DNA of 64,000 nucleotides from the NCBI GenBank assembly GCA_025808875.1, contig CP075528.1, forward strand, positions 5,020,473-5,084,472. The letters run 5' to 3'. Shown here one piece after another: positions 40,326 through 50,237 of the stretch; the stretch's first letter is position 1, and every line of letters begins with the position of its first letter. This DNA comes from Enhydrobacter sp. GTDB taxonomy: Bacteria > Pseudomonadota > Alphaproteobacteria > Reyranellales > Reyranellaceae. The notes beneath the pieces are model-generated. The model saw only the letters and a list, made by a program, of their open reading frames with translations, searched no databases and was not told where the DNA came from. The position numbers and the translations under genes are program-made.

Positions 40326-41798
40326 TCACGCCTTGTCGGGATCGGCAAGGAACGGCCACTGTGCCTTGTCGACCTTCGTGTAGGGCAGCAGAGACCAGTC
40401 GGGCACGAGCGCGCCGGGCGCGGCCACGTACACCACCTCGGATGCGATCGGTGCATAGGCGGCATGGAAGTGCTGCATCGACTTGACCACGACGACTTTC
40501 TTGGTCGATGGATCGACACCGAGTTTGGTGAAGCAATCACGGCTCAAGCACTGCGTCCGCCTCGAGTTCACGATGACGGTTACTCCGTCGATCTCGAGCG
40601 CGGCGGCGTCGCCGATGGAGCCGACGCTCTTGCGCTCGCCACCGAACTCGATGGTGACGTCCTTCTCGACCTTCAGCACCCTGGCGCGGGCGTCGACCGG
40701 CGGGCCGGATTGCGGTCCTAGCTTGCCGCCCAGGCGGATGTCGAGTTCGGCACCTTCGCCGACTTCGAAGGCGAGCTTCACGGCACCGGGATCCCACACC
40801 ATGCCGAGCGCCGCGTCCCTGACCTTGCGATCGAGCAGCGCCTTGAGCAGGAAGGTCGAGTCGGACGCCGCGCCGCCCCCCGCGTTGTCGGAGACGTCGG
40901 CCAACACCATGGGCTTAGGCAGGTTGTGGGTGCTGACCCGGGCCATCGCGGCTTCGAGCGTGACGTAAGGCGGCTGGGTCTCGGCACGCATGGCGAAGAA
41001 TTCGCGACCGAGTTCGCGGGCGATTTTCTCCGCCTTCGGCTTGTCGCCGTCGGTGATGGCGATGATGCGGGTGCCCATTTCCCTCACGTCGGCCCATGGG
41101 AAGCCGTGGCCGATGGAGAGCGAGAGTACGCCGTCCTTACCCTCCATCGCCTTGAGCTTGTCGACGAAGCCGCGCATCGGCTGGCGCGTGGTGTGGAACA
41201 CGCCGATCATCCTGCAGTCGTAGGCCACCATCACCGGCTTTGTGCGGCCCTCGATCGCGCCCTCCATCACCGTGAAGAGATCGTCGGCGCGGTCGGGCAC
41301 GTCGACATGCGGGTATTCCTTGAACAGCACCAGGGCCGTCGCGTCGCGAAGCGTGCCTTCGCCGATATTGCAATGTAGATCGAACTCCACCCCGACCGGC
41401 ACCTCCGGCCCGACGACCCCGCGAACGTGCGCGAGCAGGTCGCTTTCGCAATCGTCGTAGCCTTCGGCGACCATGGCGCCGTGCATCGACAGGAACACGC
41501 CGTCGACCGGCATCGCCGCCTCGAGGTCGGCGACGATTTCGTCGCGAAACGACTCGTAGACTTTCCTGACCGTCTTGCCGGCGGGCTGGGCGAAGGCGCA
41601 CAGGCTCTCGACGACTTGCCAGCCCTTGGCCTCGGCGCGCTGGCGCCAAACGGCGAGCGGCGCGCCGAACATCGGCACATTCTTGCCGTAGCTGCCCTTG
41701 CGGTAAAGGCAGGTCTCCTGAAAGAGCTGATGGCCGGTGGGGATGGAGGCGAAGGTGTTGGTCTCGGTGCCGAGACAAGCGGTGAAAATCTTCTTCAT
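40326..41798 (-). CDS. M81 family metallopeptidase (microcystinase MlrC-like)
   Basis: 490 residues, DUF1485 plus MlrC C-terminal domain. Likely zinc ligands are in SMHGAMVAEGYDD and EFDLHCNIG (Asp and His), as in MlrC, which cuts linearised microcystin peptides. The C-terminal half has DVSDNAGGGAASDSTFLL and a MVWDPGAVKLAF segment of the MlrC_C domain. Such genes are widespread in alphaproteobacteria without microcystin, so the true substrate is probably another small peptide or amide. Between lysE-like and usp genes on one strand. Confidence 0.92.
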   Translation of the reverse strand: MKKIFTACLGTETNTFASIPTGHQLFQETCLYRKGSYGKNVPMFGAPLAVWRQRAEAKGWQVVESLCAFAQPAGKTVRKVYESFRDEIVADLEAAMPVDGVFLSMHGAMVAEGYDDCESDLLAHVRGVVGPEVPVGVEFDLHCNIGEGTLRDATALVLFKEYPHVDVPDRADDLFTVMEGAIEGRTKPVMVAYDCRMIGVFHTTRQPMRGFVDKLKAMEGKDGVLSLSIGHGFPWADVREMGTRIIAITDGDKPKAEKIARELGREFFAMRAETQPPYVTLEAAMARVSTHNLPKPMVLADVSDNAGGGAASDSTFLLKALLDRKVRDAALGMVWDPGAVKLAFEVGEGAELDIRLGGKLGPQSGPPVDARARVLKVEKDVTIEFGGERKSVGSIGDAAALEIDGVTVIVNSRRTQCLSRDCFTKLGVDPSTKKVVVVKSMQHFHAAYAPIASEVVYVAAPGALVPDWSLLPYTKVDKAQWPFLADPDKA

Positions 41799-41819
41799 CG
41801 TCGGTAACTGTAGCGTGCC

Positions 41820-42452
41820 TCAGCGCTTGCTGTCGAAGGCAAGCCGCAACGCCAGGCCGGCGAACACCGTCCCCAGCACCATCTGCGGCAACCGCCGCAG
41901 GCGACCGTGTCCGGCGAACAGGCGTCCGAGGCGGCTCGCCATCAGGATGACGCCGCCGTTCACCACGATGCCGAACAGGTTGATCACGGTCGCCAGCACC
42001 ATCATCTGCAGGACGATCGACCCGGCGGCCGGATCGACGAACTGCGGGAAGAGCGCCAACACGAACAACGCCATCTTGGGGTTGAGGATGTTGGTCAGGA
42101 GGCCCTGCAGAAACACGGTTCCGACCGGCAGTCGCGACAGGCCGGTCGTCGGCGACAGCGGCGTGCCGTCGGAGCGAAAGGCCCTCCAGGCCAGGTAGAG
42201 AAGATAGGCGGCACCGGCATAGCGCACGATGTCGTAGGCGACTGGCACGACGAGGAAGAGTTGCGACAGGCCGAGTGCGGCCGCCAGGGCATGGCAATAG
42301 GTGCCGACTTGGATGCCGGCAAGCGTGGCCCAACCGGCCGCCCTGCCCTGGCTGGCGCTGCGCGAGGCGATCAGCAGCATGTCGGGTCCGGGCGTTGCGG
42401 TGAGCGCCAGGCAGGCGACGGCGAACAGGGCGAGGGTAGAAAGATCGAGCAT
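41820..42452 (-). CDS. LysE/RhtB family amino-acid exporter
   Basis: 210 residues with six predicted membrane helices. TPGPDMLLIASRSASQGRAAGW near the N-terminus is the family signature, and LTNILNPKMALFVLALFPQFVD follows in the middle. Members export lysine, threonine, homoserine or leucine; specificity is not readable. First gene of a three-gene operon with the M81 peptidase 21 bases downstream; peptide cleavage and amino-acid export could work together. Confidence 0.92.
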   Translation of the reverse strand: MLDLSTLALFAVACLALTATPGPDMLLIASRSASQGRAAGWATLAGIQVGTYCHALAAALGLSQLFLVVPVAYDIVRYAGAAYLLYLAWRAFRSDGTPLSPTTGLSRLPVGTVFLQGLLTNILNPKMALFVLALFPQFVDPAAGSIVLQMMVLATVINLFGIVVNGGVILMASRLGRLFAGHGRLRRLPQMVLGTVFAGLALRLAFDSKR

Positions 42453-42676
42453 GGGCTGACTCTATCACCAGAGATTCAGGGAAGCTGAACCGCGGTCATT
42501 AAAATAATGGGAAAAATGGGAGGTGGACTTTCCGCAGGACACTGCGAGGGGGATTTTCGGATTATCGCATAGTCGAGCCCCGCGCCCGGCGCACGGCTCG
42601 GCGCAGAGAGTCCTCGAACGCCCATGGCAGGGGGTAGCAGGGTAGCGCGAACTGCGCCAACTCCCTGGCCCAACTT

Positions 42677-42787
42677 GTCATCCTGAGCGCAACGCCTGCC
42701 CTGAGGGAAGTCGACGGGAAGGATCTCGCGCCAGCCGCAGAGCCGCTGGTCGTGCTGGTAGGTCCTTCGCCTGCGGATCAGGACGAC
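42677..42787. repeat. Dispersed repeat, GTCATCCTGAGCG...TCAGGACGAC
   Basis: Begins GTCATCCTGAGCG, contains GAAGGATCTCGCG and GGTCCTTCG, and ends TCAGGACGAC, so its two ends are roughly inverted. The same words make up the element at 50143-50209. This is a repeat type common in intergenic DNA of alphaproteobacteria; no coding content. Confidence 0.6.
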
Positions 42788-42972
42788 AGGCCATGTGCCC
42801 ACGCCCCGCATCCGAAGCTGTTCGGCAGGTTTGATCATGCCGGCATCTTACCGCTCGCGTCCGGATCCACCTACTTTGGTCGATGGAACTCGCGACCAAT
42901 GGCCAAGGATACCGATGGCACAAGCAACGGATGGTTCAGGCAGCCGCGAGCACGCTTGTGCGGCGGTTGGGA

Positions 42973-43001
42973 TATTCCCACAGCGCATCCTCGTCTATAG
43001 T
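42973..43001 (+). promoter_or_regulatory. Candidate MATE promoter with palindromic operator
   Basis: TATAGT at 42996-43001 is a good -10 hexamer. The -35 position (42973-42978) is weak and is overlapped by the perfect palindrome TGGGA-TAT-TCCCA (42968-42980), as expected for a promoter needing or blocked by a dimeric regulator. The leader to the TTG start would be about 100 bases. Tentative. Confidence 0.3.
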
Positions 43002-43108
43002 CGCGCCGCTTCTGGAGGCTCCTCTTCATGGATCGACTTTAGCGGCCAACCGCTTCTAACCGCCGCTTTGGGGCGCTGCCGCCCCATGTCGATCCTTCGG
43101 AGTCCGTC

Positions 43109-44446
43109 TTGTCCCACCCCTTGCTCACGACGCCCATCGGGCGAAGCCTGCTCACGCTGGCAGGTCCCACCACGGCCTTCATGGTGGTGCAGATCCTCGT
43201 CGTCCTGGCAGAGGTCTGGCTGGTCGCGCGGCTTGGCAGGGAAGCGCTGGCGGCTTTCGCCATCGCCTATCCTCTCATCGTGTTCGTGATGAACGTCTCC
43301 TCGGGCGGCTTGGGTGGCGCCGTCGCCGCGGCGATGGCGCGCGCGCTGGGGAGTGGCCGGCTGGACGATGCGCGTGCCCTAGTCCTGCACACGGTCGTGC
43401 TTGCCGCGGGATTCGGCGCCGCCTGCACGCTGTTCGCCTGGACCGTGGCGCCTCAGCTCTATCGCCTGCTGGGCGGCGAGGGGAGCGTGCTCCGTCTCGT
43501 CCGTGACTTCAGCGACGTCTGGTTCAGCGGCGTCGTTCTGGTGTGGGGTGTCAATTTCCTGTCGGCTGTCCTGCGTGGCGGCGGCAATGCGGCCCTGCCG
43601 GCGCGCATCGGCTTCGCGGGCACGCTGGTCTATTTGCCGCTCGCCTTCGTGCTCACGCTGGGCGTGGGGCAGTGGCCGGGGCTCGGCCTCATGGGCGTCG
43701 CCATCGCGGGTCTCACTTCGTCCAGCCTCTGTCTGGTGCTCCAGCTGCGGGCCCTGTGGGGCGGAGTGCTCGGCTTCACGCCCGGGCTGGCCGGCGTCGG
43801 GTTTCAGCGCCGCCTGTTCGGCGAGATCCTGGGAGTCGGCCTTGCGGCCTCGGTGGCGACGTTGCTCGGCAACCTCAACGCCATCGTGCTGACCGGTCTC
43901 GTCGGCCCGTTCGCGACGGCGGCGCTCGCGGCCATGAGCATCTGCGCGCGCCTGGAGAACATGATGGGTGCGATCGCCTACGGCATCGGCACCGGCATGA
44001 CGACATTGATCGGCATTGCCGCCGGCGCCGGCGCCTGGGCGCGCGCCGTGCGCGTGGCGTGGATCGGCAGCCTGATCGCCGCTGCTGCGATCGGCACCGT
44101 CGGCGTTGCCATCGCCCTGTTGGCGGGGAGCTGGTCGCGCCTTTTTTCCAGCGACGCCGACGTGGTCGCCGCCTCGATCGCCTACCTGACGCGCGTGGCG
44201 CCGTTCCTGTTCCTCTATGGACTCGGTCTCTCGCTGCACTTCGCGAGCCAGGGCGCGGGCCGCATGAAGGTGCCCATGCTGGCGATCAGTGCGCGGTTCG
44301 CCGTGGCGAGTGGCGGCGGATGGCTCGCGATCGAAGTCCTGGGGTTGGGTCTGGACGGCGTCTTTTGGGCGATCGGCGCCGGTGTCGTGGCGTACGGCGG
44401 CGTGATGGGCGGCGCGCTGCTCCTGCGGCCATGGCGGGCGCGCTGA
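43109..44446 (+). CDS. MATE family multidrug/cation antiporter
   Basis: 445 residues, twelve predicted membrane helices in two halves. It opens TPIGRSLLTLAGPTTAFMVV and carries the AEVWLVARLGREALAAFAIA segment typical of MATE/DinF proteins, with FLSAVLRGGGNAALPARIGF and ISICARLEN-like motifs in the right places. Expels drugs or metabolites using Na+ or H+. Start TTG at 43109 with CGGAG about 7 bases upstream; no in-frame ATG gives the first helix. Convergent with the acyl-CoA dehydrogenase gene. Confidence 0.92.
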   Translation: MSHPLLTTPIGRSLLTLAGPTTAFMVVQILVVLAEVWLVARLGREALAAFAIAYPLIVFVMNVSSGGLGGAVAAAMARALGSGRLDDARALVLHTVVLAAGFGAACTLFAWTVAPQLYRLLGGEGSVLRLVRDFSDVWFSGVVLVWGVNFLSAVLRGGGNAALPARIGFAGTLVYLPLAFVLTLGVGQWPGLGLMGVAIAGLTSSSLCLVLQLRALWGGVLGFTPGLAGVGFQRRLFGEILGVGLAASVATLLGNLNAIVLTGLVGPFATAALAAMSICARLENMMGAIAYGIGTGMTTLIGIAAGAGAWARAVRVAWIGSLIAAAAIGTVGVAIALLAGSWSRLFSSDADVVAASIAYLTRVAPFLFLYGLGLSLHFASQGAGRMKVPMLAISARFAVASGGGWLAIEVLGLGLDGVFWAIGAGVVAYGGVMGGALLLRPWRAR

Positions 44447-44459
44447 AGCACCGTGTTTC

Positions 44460-44486
44460 CCCCCCCAGCTTCGCTGAGGAGGAGAT
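44460..44486. terminator. Possible bidirectional terminator between MATE and AidB-like genes
   Basis: A short hairpin (CCCAGC, loop TTC, GCTGAGG with one bulge) sits in the 43-base gap between convergent stops, after TTTCC on the plus strand. It looks like a decayed copy of the CCTCCCC palindrome family. Weak as a terminator. Confidence 0.3.
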
Positions 44487-44489
44487 GGA

Positions 44490-46097
44490 TCAGGTCGCCA
44501 GCGCCCGGTCCATCAGTGCGACCTCGGCGGCGCCAAGGTCCGTCGTCCCAAACTGAGCGAACTTGGCGCCGCTGAGCCGCGTGTCGCCGTAGAGCTGGGC
44601 GAACTCGGACTTCGCCTCGACCAGTGCCGCCAGGGCGGCGATCCTGGCCAGGCCCTCGCACAGGAAGCGGGCGCGGCGTTCGGCTTCGCTCGAGCGCAGG
44701 AGCCGGCCGAGAGTGTCGACGAGCGGCCGCACGTCACAGGCGGCCGAGGCAGTCTTGGCGAGGGCCGACACCGTGGCCATCGCCTCGTCGGGCTGGCGGC
44801 CGGCGGCGCGCAGCACGTCGAGCGCCATGACGTTGCCCGAGCCCTCCCAGATCGCGTTGAGCGGCGATTCGCGGAAATAGCGCGCCATCGGGAGGTCCTC
44901 GGTGTAGCCATTGCCGCCCAGGCACTCGAGCGCCTCGTAGATCACGGCGGGCGCGCTCTTGCACACCAGGAACTTAACCGCCGGCGTGAGCAGGCGGGTG
45001 TAGGCACTGTCCTTCCTGTCCGCGGCATGGGCGAGCCGCATCACCAGCGCCACCTGCGCCTCGAGCTCGAGCGCGAGATCGGCGACGACGGCGCGCATGG
45101 CGGGCTGGTCGCTGAGGCGCCGCTGGAACACCGAGCGGTGGCGGATGTGATGGATGGCCTGGCTCAAGGCGATGCGCATCTGGCCGGCCGACGCGAAGGC
45201 GCAATCCATACGCGTCAGGTTCACCATCTCGATGATGGTGCGCACGCCCGCGCCCTCGGCGCCGACGCGCTCGGCATAGGCGGCGTGAAACTCGACCTCG
45301 GACGAGGCATTCGACTTGTTGCCGAGCTTGTCCTTGAGCCGCTGGAATCGGATCGCGTTCTGGCCGCCGTCCGGCCGATAGCGCGGCATCAGATAGCAGG
45401 TGAGGCCGCCCTCGCCCTGGGCCAGCACCAGGAAGGCGTCGCACATCGGCGCCGACATGAACCATTTGTGGCCGCTGATCTCGACATGATCGCCGACCTT
45501 CTTCGCCTCGGTGATGTTGGCGCGCACGTCGGTGCCGCCTTGGCGCTCGGTCATGCCCATGCCGAGCGTCACGGCCTTCTTCTCCCACCATGGCTTGGGC
45601 GCCGGATCGTAGGTGCGCGAGTTGAGCCGTTTCTGCCACTTGGCAAGCAGGTCAGGTTCGGAGCGCAACACGCCGACGCAAGCGTGAGTCATGGTGACCG
45701 GGCAGAGATGGCCGCTCTCGGCCTGGGTCGCGAGATAGAGACGTATGGCGCGCGCCGTCATCGGTCCGGCCGGCTCGCTGTCGTCGTGCGCCGAGCAGTG
45801 GATGCCCCAGCCGATGCTCTTCTGCATCATGGCGTGATAGGCGGGATGGAACTCGACGAAGTCGATGCGGTCGCCCTTGCCGTCCGTGGTCCTGAGCCTA
45901 GGCAGGACCTCGTTGGCGACGCGGCCAAGGTCGAGCGTCTCGGCCGCGCCATAATCGCGGCCGCAGGCCGACAGCGCCTCAAGATCGAGACCGTAACGCG
46001 CCGCGGCATCGGCGAGCGGCCGGTCGGCGGCGAACAAGTCGACATCGCCGAACGAAGGCGACTGGTTGAAAGAGGCGTCCTCGAGGAAGGCCGGCAT
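44490..46097 (-). CDS. Acyl-CoA dehydrogenase, AidB-like
   Basis: 535 residues, FAD flavoprotein. N-terminal MPAFLEDASFNQSPSFGDVDLF resembles the extra domain of AidB, and the length (E. coli AidB about 540) fits better than ordinary 380-residue acyl-CoA dehydrogenases. GMGMTERQGGTDVRANIT is the substrate-loop signature; the base region ALECLGGNGYTEDLPMARYF follows. AidB-type proteins are linked to alkylation-damage response in E. coli but may have a catabolic role here. No ada gene is nearby. Dodecin is 68 bases upstream on the same strand. Confidence 0.9.
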   Translation of the reverse strand: MPAFLEDASFNQSPSFGDVDLFAADRPLADAAARYGLDLEALSACGRDYGAAETLDLGRVANEVLPRLRTTDGKGDRIDFVEFHPAYHAMMQKSIGWGIHCSAHDDSEPAGPMTARAIRLYLATQAESGHLCPVTMTHACVGVLRSEPDLLAKWQKRLNSRTYDPAPKPWWEKKAVTLGMGMTERQGGTDVRANITEAKKVGDHVEISGHKWFMSAPMCDAFLVLAQGEGGLTCYLMPRYRPDGGQNAIRFQRLKDKLGNKSNASSEVEFHAAYAERVGAEGAGVRTIIEMVNLTRMDCAFASAGQMRIALSQAIHHIRHRSVFQRRLSDQPAMRAVVADLALELEAQVALVMRLAHAADRKDSAYTRLLTPAVKFLVCKSAPAVIYEALECLGGNGYTEDLPMARYFRESPLNAIWEGSGNVMALDVLRAAGRQPDEAMATVSALAKTASAACDVRPLVDTLGRLLRSSEAERRARFLCEGLARIAALAALVEAKSEFAQLYGDTRLSGAKFAQFGTTDLGAAEVALMDRALAT

Positions 46098-46111
46098 GAG
46101 TGGAGACTACT

Positions 46112-46134
46112 CCTCCCCGGCTTCGCTGGGGAGG
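46112..46134. repeat. Hairpin of the CCTCCCC/GGGGAGG family
   Basis: CCTCCCCGGC (46112-46121), loop TTC, GCTGGGGAGG (46125-46134): 10 bp with one G-T pair. Same stem length and loop as 14612-14634, over 30 kb away. It lies between the dodecin stop and the AidB-like start, and could attenuate transcription between them. Confidence 0.7.
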
Positions 46135-46165
46135 CGACTCCCTCACCCCGTCCCGAGGAGGCCGC

Positions 46166-46381
46166 TCAGCCGCCGCCTTCGTACTTGAACGACAGCTTCA
46201 GCTTGGTGCGATAGGCCGAGACCTTGCCTTTTTCGATCACCAGGTCCTGCTCGACGACTTCGGCGACCCTGAGATCGCGCAGCGACTTCGCCGCTCGATC
46301 CACCGCCGCCTTGGCGGCCTTTTCCCACGATTCGCTGCTGGTGCCGACCAACTCAATCACTTTGTAGACGCTCTCCGCCAT
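46166..46381 (-). CDS. Dodecin family flavin-binding protein
   Basis: 71 residues, the normal size. Starts MAESVYKVIELVGTSSESWE, followed by AAKAAVDRAAKSLRDLRVAEV and ends KLKLSFKYEGGG: the beta-alpha-beta-beta fold of dodecin, which forms hollow dodecamers storing flavin. The ATG at 46381 has AGGGAGG upstream and is preferred over one six codons earlier. The conserved aromatic flavin-stacking W is present in SWEKA. Next to a flavoprotein acyl-CoA dehydrogenase, which may be chance. Confidence 0.93.
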   Translation of the reverse strand: MAESVYKVIELVGTSSESWEKAAKAAVDRAAKSLRDLRVAEVVEQDLVIEKGKVSAYRTKLKLSFKYEGGG

Positions 46382-46511
46382 GTGAGCCTCCCTGGACACG
46401 GTTCTGCGGTTTGGCCGGTGCCGGGTCGGGGGGAGGCGCGGCAGCGGCTGCCTTGCGGGCCTTTTCCTTATCGTACGAGGAAGCCTATCACGGTCCTTGC
46501 GGCGCCCCTAA

Positions 46512-48143
46512 TCACGCCGCTTCGAACTTGCCGAATTCCCAGTTCCGGCCGGGGGCGGCGGCGAACAGCGACTTCGTGTAGTCGTGCTTGGGCCGCTCGA
46601 AGACATCCTCGGCGGCTCCGTATTCGACAACCCGGCCCTGGCTCATGACGGCGACGAAGTCGCAGATCTGGGCGGCGACACGCAAATCGTGCGTGATGAA
46701 CAGGACGGCGAGGTTGAGACGCTGGCGAATCTCGTCGAGCAGCTCCAGCACCTGCTTCTGCACCGACACGTCGAGCGCCGACACCGCCTCGTCGGCGATC
46801 AGCAGCTCGGGTTCCATGGCCAGCGCTCGGGCGATGCAGATGCGCTGGCGCTGGCCCCCCGAGAACTGGTGCGGATAGCGGTCAAGCGAGTTGGGATCGA
46901 GCCGCACGGTCTCCATCAGCTTGCGCGCACGCGAAAGCGCCTGATCCCTGCTGAGGCCGAAGTTCATAGGTCCTTCGATGATCGAATCGCCGATGGTGAT
47001 GCGCGGATTGAGCGAACGATACGGGTCCTGGAACACGATCTGCACGCGACGTCGATGCGGGCGCAGCCGTCCCGGCGAAAGCGTGGCGATCTCCGTGTCG
47101 CCCAGGAACACCTTGCCTTCGGTCGGGTCGATCAGGCGGGCGATGCAGCGCGCTACCGTCGACTTGCCGGAGCCCGATTCGCCGACGATGCCGAGCGTCT
47201 CGCCCTTGCGGATGTCGAGGTCGACGTCGACCGCGGCCTTCACGACACGCGCCTTCTGGAAGAAGCCGTGGCCGGTGTAGGTCTTGCCCAGCTTCTCGGT
47301 GCGCAGGACCGTTTCGCCAGCCTTGCGTACGCCGCGATGCACCGGGTGGATGGAGGGCACGGACGAGATCAGCATCTTGGTATAGCCCTGCTGTGGGCGT
47401 GCCAGGATTTGCTCGGTCGGCCCCATTTCGACGAGCTGGCCCCAACGCAGCACCGCCACTCGATGGGCGATCTCGGCGACGACGCCGAAATCGTGGGTGA
47501 TGAACAGCACGCCCGTGCCCTGGCTCTCCTGCAATTCGGCGACAAGCTTCAGGATCTCGGCCTGGGTGGTGACGTCGAGTGCCGTGGTCGGCTCGTCGGC
47601 GATCAGCAGCACCGGGTCGAGCACAAGCGCCATCGCGATCATGATGCGCTGGCGCTGGCCGCCCGAGAGCTGGTGCGGATAGGACGCATAGATGCGCTCC
47701 GGCTCGGGCAGCTTCACGCGCGTCAGGATGGAGATGATCTTGGCCTTGCGCGCCGCCGGATCGAGCTTGGTGTGTGTCTCCAGCACCTCGTCGATCTGTT
47801 GGCCGCAGGTCATGACCGGGTTGAGCGCTGTCATCGGCTCCTGGAAGATCATGGACATGCGAGTGCAGCGCAGGTCGCGCAACCGCTCCTCGCTCGCCGC
47901 GAGCACGTTCTCGCCCTCCAGCAGGATCTCGCCCGAGCTCGGCCTCAGCGCCTTGGCGAGCAATCCCATGATGGTGAAGGCGATGACCGACTTGCCCGAG
48001 CCGGATTCGCCCACGAGGCAGACGATCTCACCTGGATTGACGGTGAAGCTCACCTTCTCGACGGCATGGGGGCGGTCGGCGCCGGGTGGCAGGTCGACCG
48101 TGAGGTCGCGGACTTCGAGGACCGGCTTCTTCGCTTCGGACAT
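46512..48143 (-). CDS. Dipeptide/oligopeptide ABC transporter, fused double ATPase (DppD-DppF type)
   Basis: 543 residues with two complete ABC domains. Each has GESGSGKS as Walker A (about 47 and 320), Q-loop, the signatures LSGGQRQRI and FSGGQRQRI, and Walker B LLIADEP/LLIADEA. The oligopeptide-type extension (GVRKAGETVLRTEKLGKTY) links them. Fusion of DppD and DppF is common in alphaproteobacteria. Last gene of the operon; a 109-base gap with a repeat element (48156-48244) separates it from the permease gene. Powers uptake of peptides or similar solutes. Confidence 0.95.
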   Translation of the reverse strand: MSEAKKPVLEVRDLTVDLPPGADRPHAVEKVSFTVNPGEIVCLVGESGSGKSVIAFTIMGLLAKALRPSSGEILLEGENVLAASEERLRDLRCTRMSMIFQEPMTALNPVMTCGQQIDEVLETHTKLDPAARKAKIISILTRVKLPEPERIYASYPHQLSGGQRQRIMIAMALVLDPVLLIADEPTTALDVTTQAEILKLVAELQESQGTGVLFITHDFGVVAEIAHRVAVLRWGQLVEMGPTEQILARPQQGYTKMLISSVPSIHPVHRGVRKAGETVLRTEKLGKTYTGHGFFQKARVVKAAVDVDLDIRKGETLGIVGESGSGKSTVARCIARLIDPTEGKVFLGDTEIATLSPGRLRPHRRRVQIVFQDPYRSLNPRITIGDSIIEGPMNFGLSRDQALSRARKLMETVRLDPNSLDRYPHQFSGGQRQRICIARALAMEPELLIADEAVSALDVSVQKQVLELLDEIRQRLNLAVLFITHDLRVAAQICDFVAVMSQGRVVEYGAAEDVFERPKHDYTKSLFAAAPGRNWEFGKFEAA

Positions 48144-48155
48144 TACTCCACCACC

Positions 48156-48244
48156 GTCGCCCCAAGCGCTGCGCGCCTTGCGCAGTCGAGAGGCCCTTCT
48201 TCGATCGCAGGCACTTTCTTGCTTCGCTCCGTTCGGGGTGTGAC
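48156..48244. repeat. Dispersed repeat in the dppC-dppDF gap
   Basis: Bounded by GTCGCCCC and GGTGTGAC, inside reading GAGAGGCCC and GCTTCGCTCCGTTCGGGG. Read on the minus strand its start (GTCACACCCCGAACGGAGCG) resembles GTCACCCCGAGCGAAGCG of 50143-50209. No gene content. Confidence 0.5.
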
Positions 48245-48252
48245 GCTCCGCA

Positions 48253-49187
48253 TCATACCTTCTTGCTCATCTTCGGATCGAGCGTGTCGCGCAGACCGTC
48301 GCCCATGATGTTGATCGCCAGCACCGTGAAGGCGAGGAAGATGGCGGGATAGAGGATGTTGTGAGGGAACACGCGGAACAGCGTGCGGCCCTCGGCCATG
48401 ATGTTGCCCCAGCTCGGGATCTCGGGCGGGATGCCGATGCCGAGGAAGCTCAGGATCGCTTCGGCGAGGATCGCCGCCGCGGCAATGAAGGTGCCCTGCA
48501 CGATCAGCGGCGCCACGGTGTTGGGCAGGATGTGGCGGAACATCAGGATCCAGGTCGGTGTGCCGACCGAAATCGCGCCCTCGACATAGGGTTCCTCGCG
48601 CACCGTCAACACGACGGAACGCACGAGTCGTACCACGCGCGGCACGTCGGGCACGACGATGGCGAAGATCACGGTGATCAGGCCGGCCCGCCAGATCGAC
48701 ACCAGGGCGATGGCGAGCAATATGCCCGGTATCGCCATCAGCCCATCCATGATGCGCATGATGATGCCATCGAGCCATCGCACGTAGCCCGAGATCAGCC
48801 CGACCACGAGGCCGATGGCTACGGAAATGACGGCCACAGCGAGGCCGATCGCCAGCGAGACCCGCGTGCCGTAAATGACGCGGCTGTAGACGTCGCGGCC
48901 GAGGCTGTCGGTGCCCATGATGGCCGTACGCTTGATTTCCTTGCCGTCGTCCAGCCGCATGGTGATCTCGGTGCCCGGCTTCTTGTTGCGGGCCGCCGGA
49001 TCGATGCGCGTCGGATCGACGGTGCCGAGGAACGGCGCCAGGATGGCTATCACCGTCATGAAGATCAGGATGACGCCGCCGAAGATGACGGCAGGGTTGC
49101 GGGCGGCAAGCTGCCACAGCGGCTTGCGCTTGGTCGAGGCCGCTGCGATCGACGCGGAGTCGACGACGTCTTCAGGGGTTATCGCGC

Positions 49188-49191
<4 letters not shown>
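48253..49191 (-). CDS. Peptide ABC transporter permease, DppC type
   Basis: 312 residues, second membrane subunit. N-terminal OppC_N segment (RNPAVIFGGVILIFMTVIAI) then an extracytoplasmic loop, then the transport domain with the EAA motif region EEPYVEGAISVGTPTW. Start is TTG at 49189-49191 overlapping the permease-1 stop (TTGA, 49188-49191), which explains the lack of an in-frame ATG nearby. Pairs with the DppB-type permease to form the channel. Confidence 0.93.
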
Positions 49192-50129
<938 letters not shown>

Positions 50130-50142
50130 TGTTCCTCTATCT

Positions 50143-50209
50143 GTCACCCCGAGCGAAGCGAGAGGTCCTTGGCGGATCCCGAAAGATCCTTCGCTTCGCT
50201 CAGGATGAC
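50143..50209. repeat. Imperfect inverted repeat, GTCACCCCGAGCG...CGCTCAGGATGAC
   Basis: Left end GTCACCCCGAGCGAAGCGAG and right end CGCTTCGCTCAGGATGAC are inverted copies with a few mismatches around a 15-20 base centre. It lies between the binding-protein stop and the permease start, where such hairpins often stabilise the upstream mRNA. Related words occur at 42677 and 48156. Confidence 0.65.
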
Positions 50210-50237
50210 GGCATGGCCGCCAGGCGCGGCTCTGCCG

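Larger units (their letters stand above)
42453..43108. other. Gene-free region between divergent lysE-like and MATE genes
   Basis: About 650 bases without a credible gene; frames of up to 120 codons on either strand have no ribosome site and no recognisable motif. The left part (42484-42520) is AT-rich with CATTA-AAA-TAATG. A dispersed repeat occupies 42677-42787. The right end holds the MATE promoter candidate and the TGGGATATTCCCA palindrome. Confidence 0.65.

Noticed and set aside
42476..42838. 120-codon minus-strand frame upstream of the lysE-like gene
   Set aside because: No ribosome site, no family match, and it crosses a dispersed repeat.
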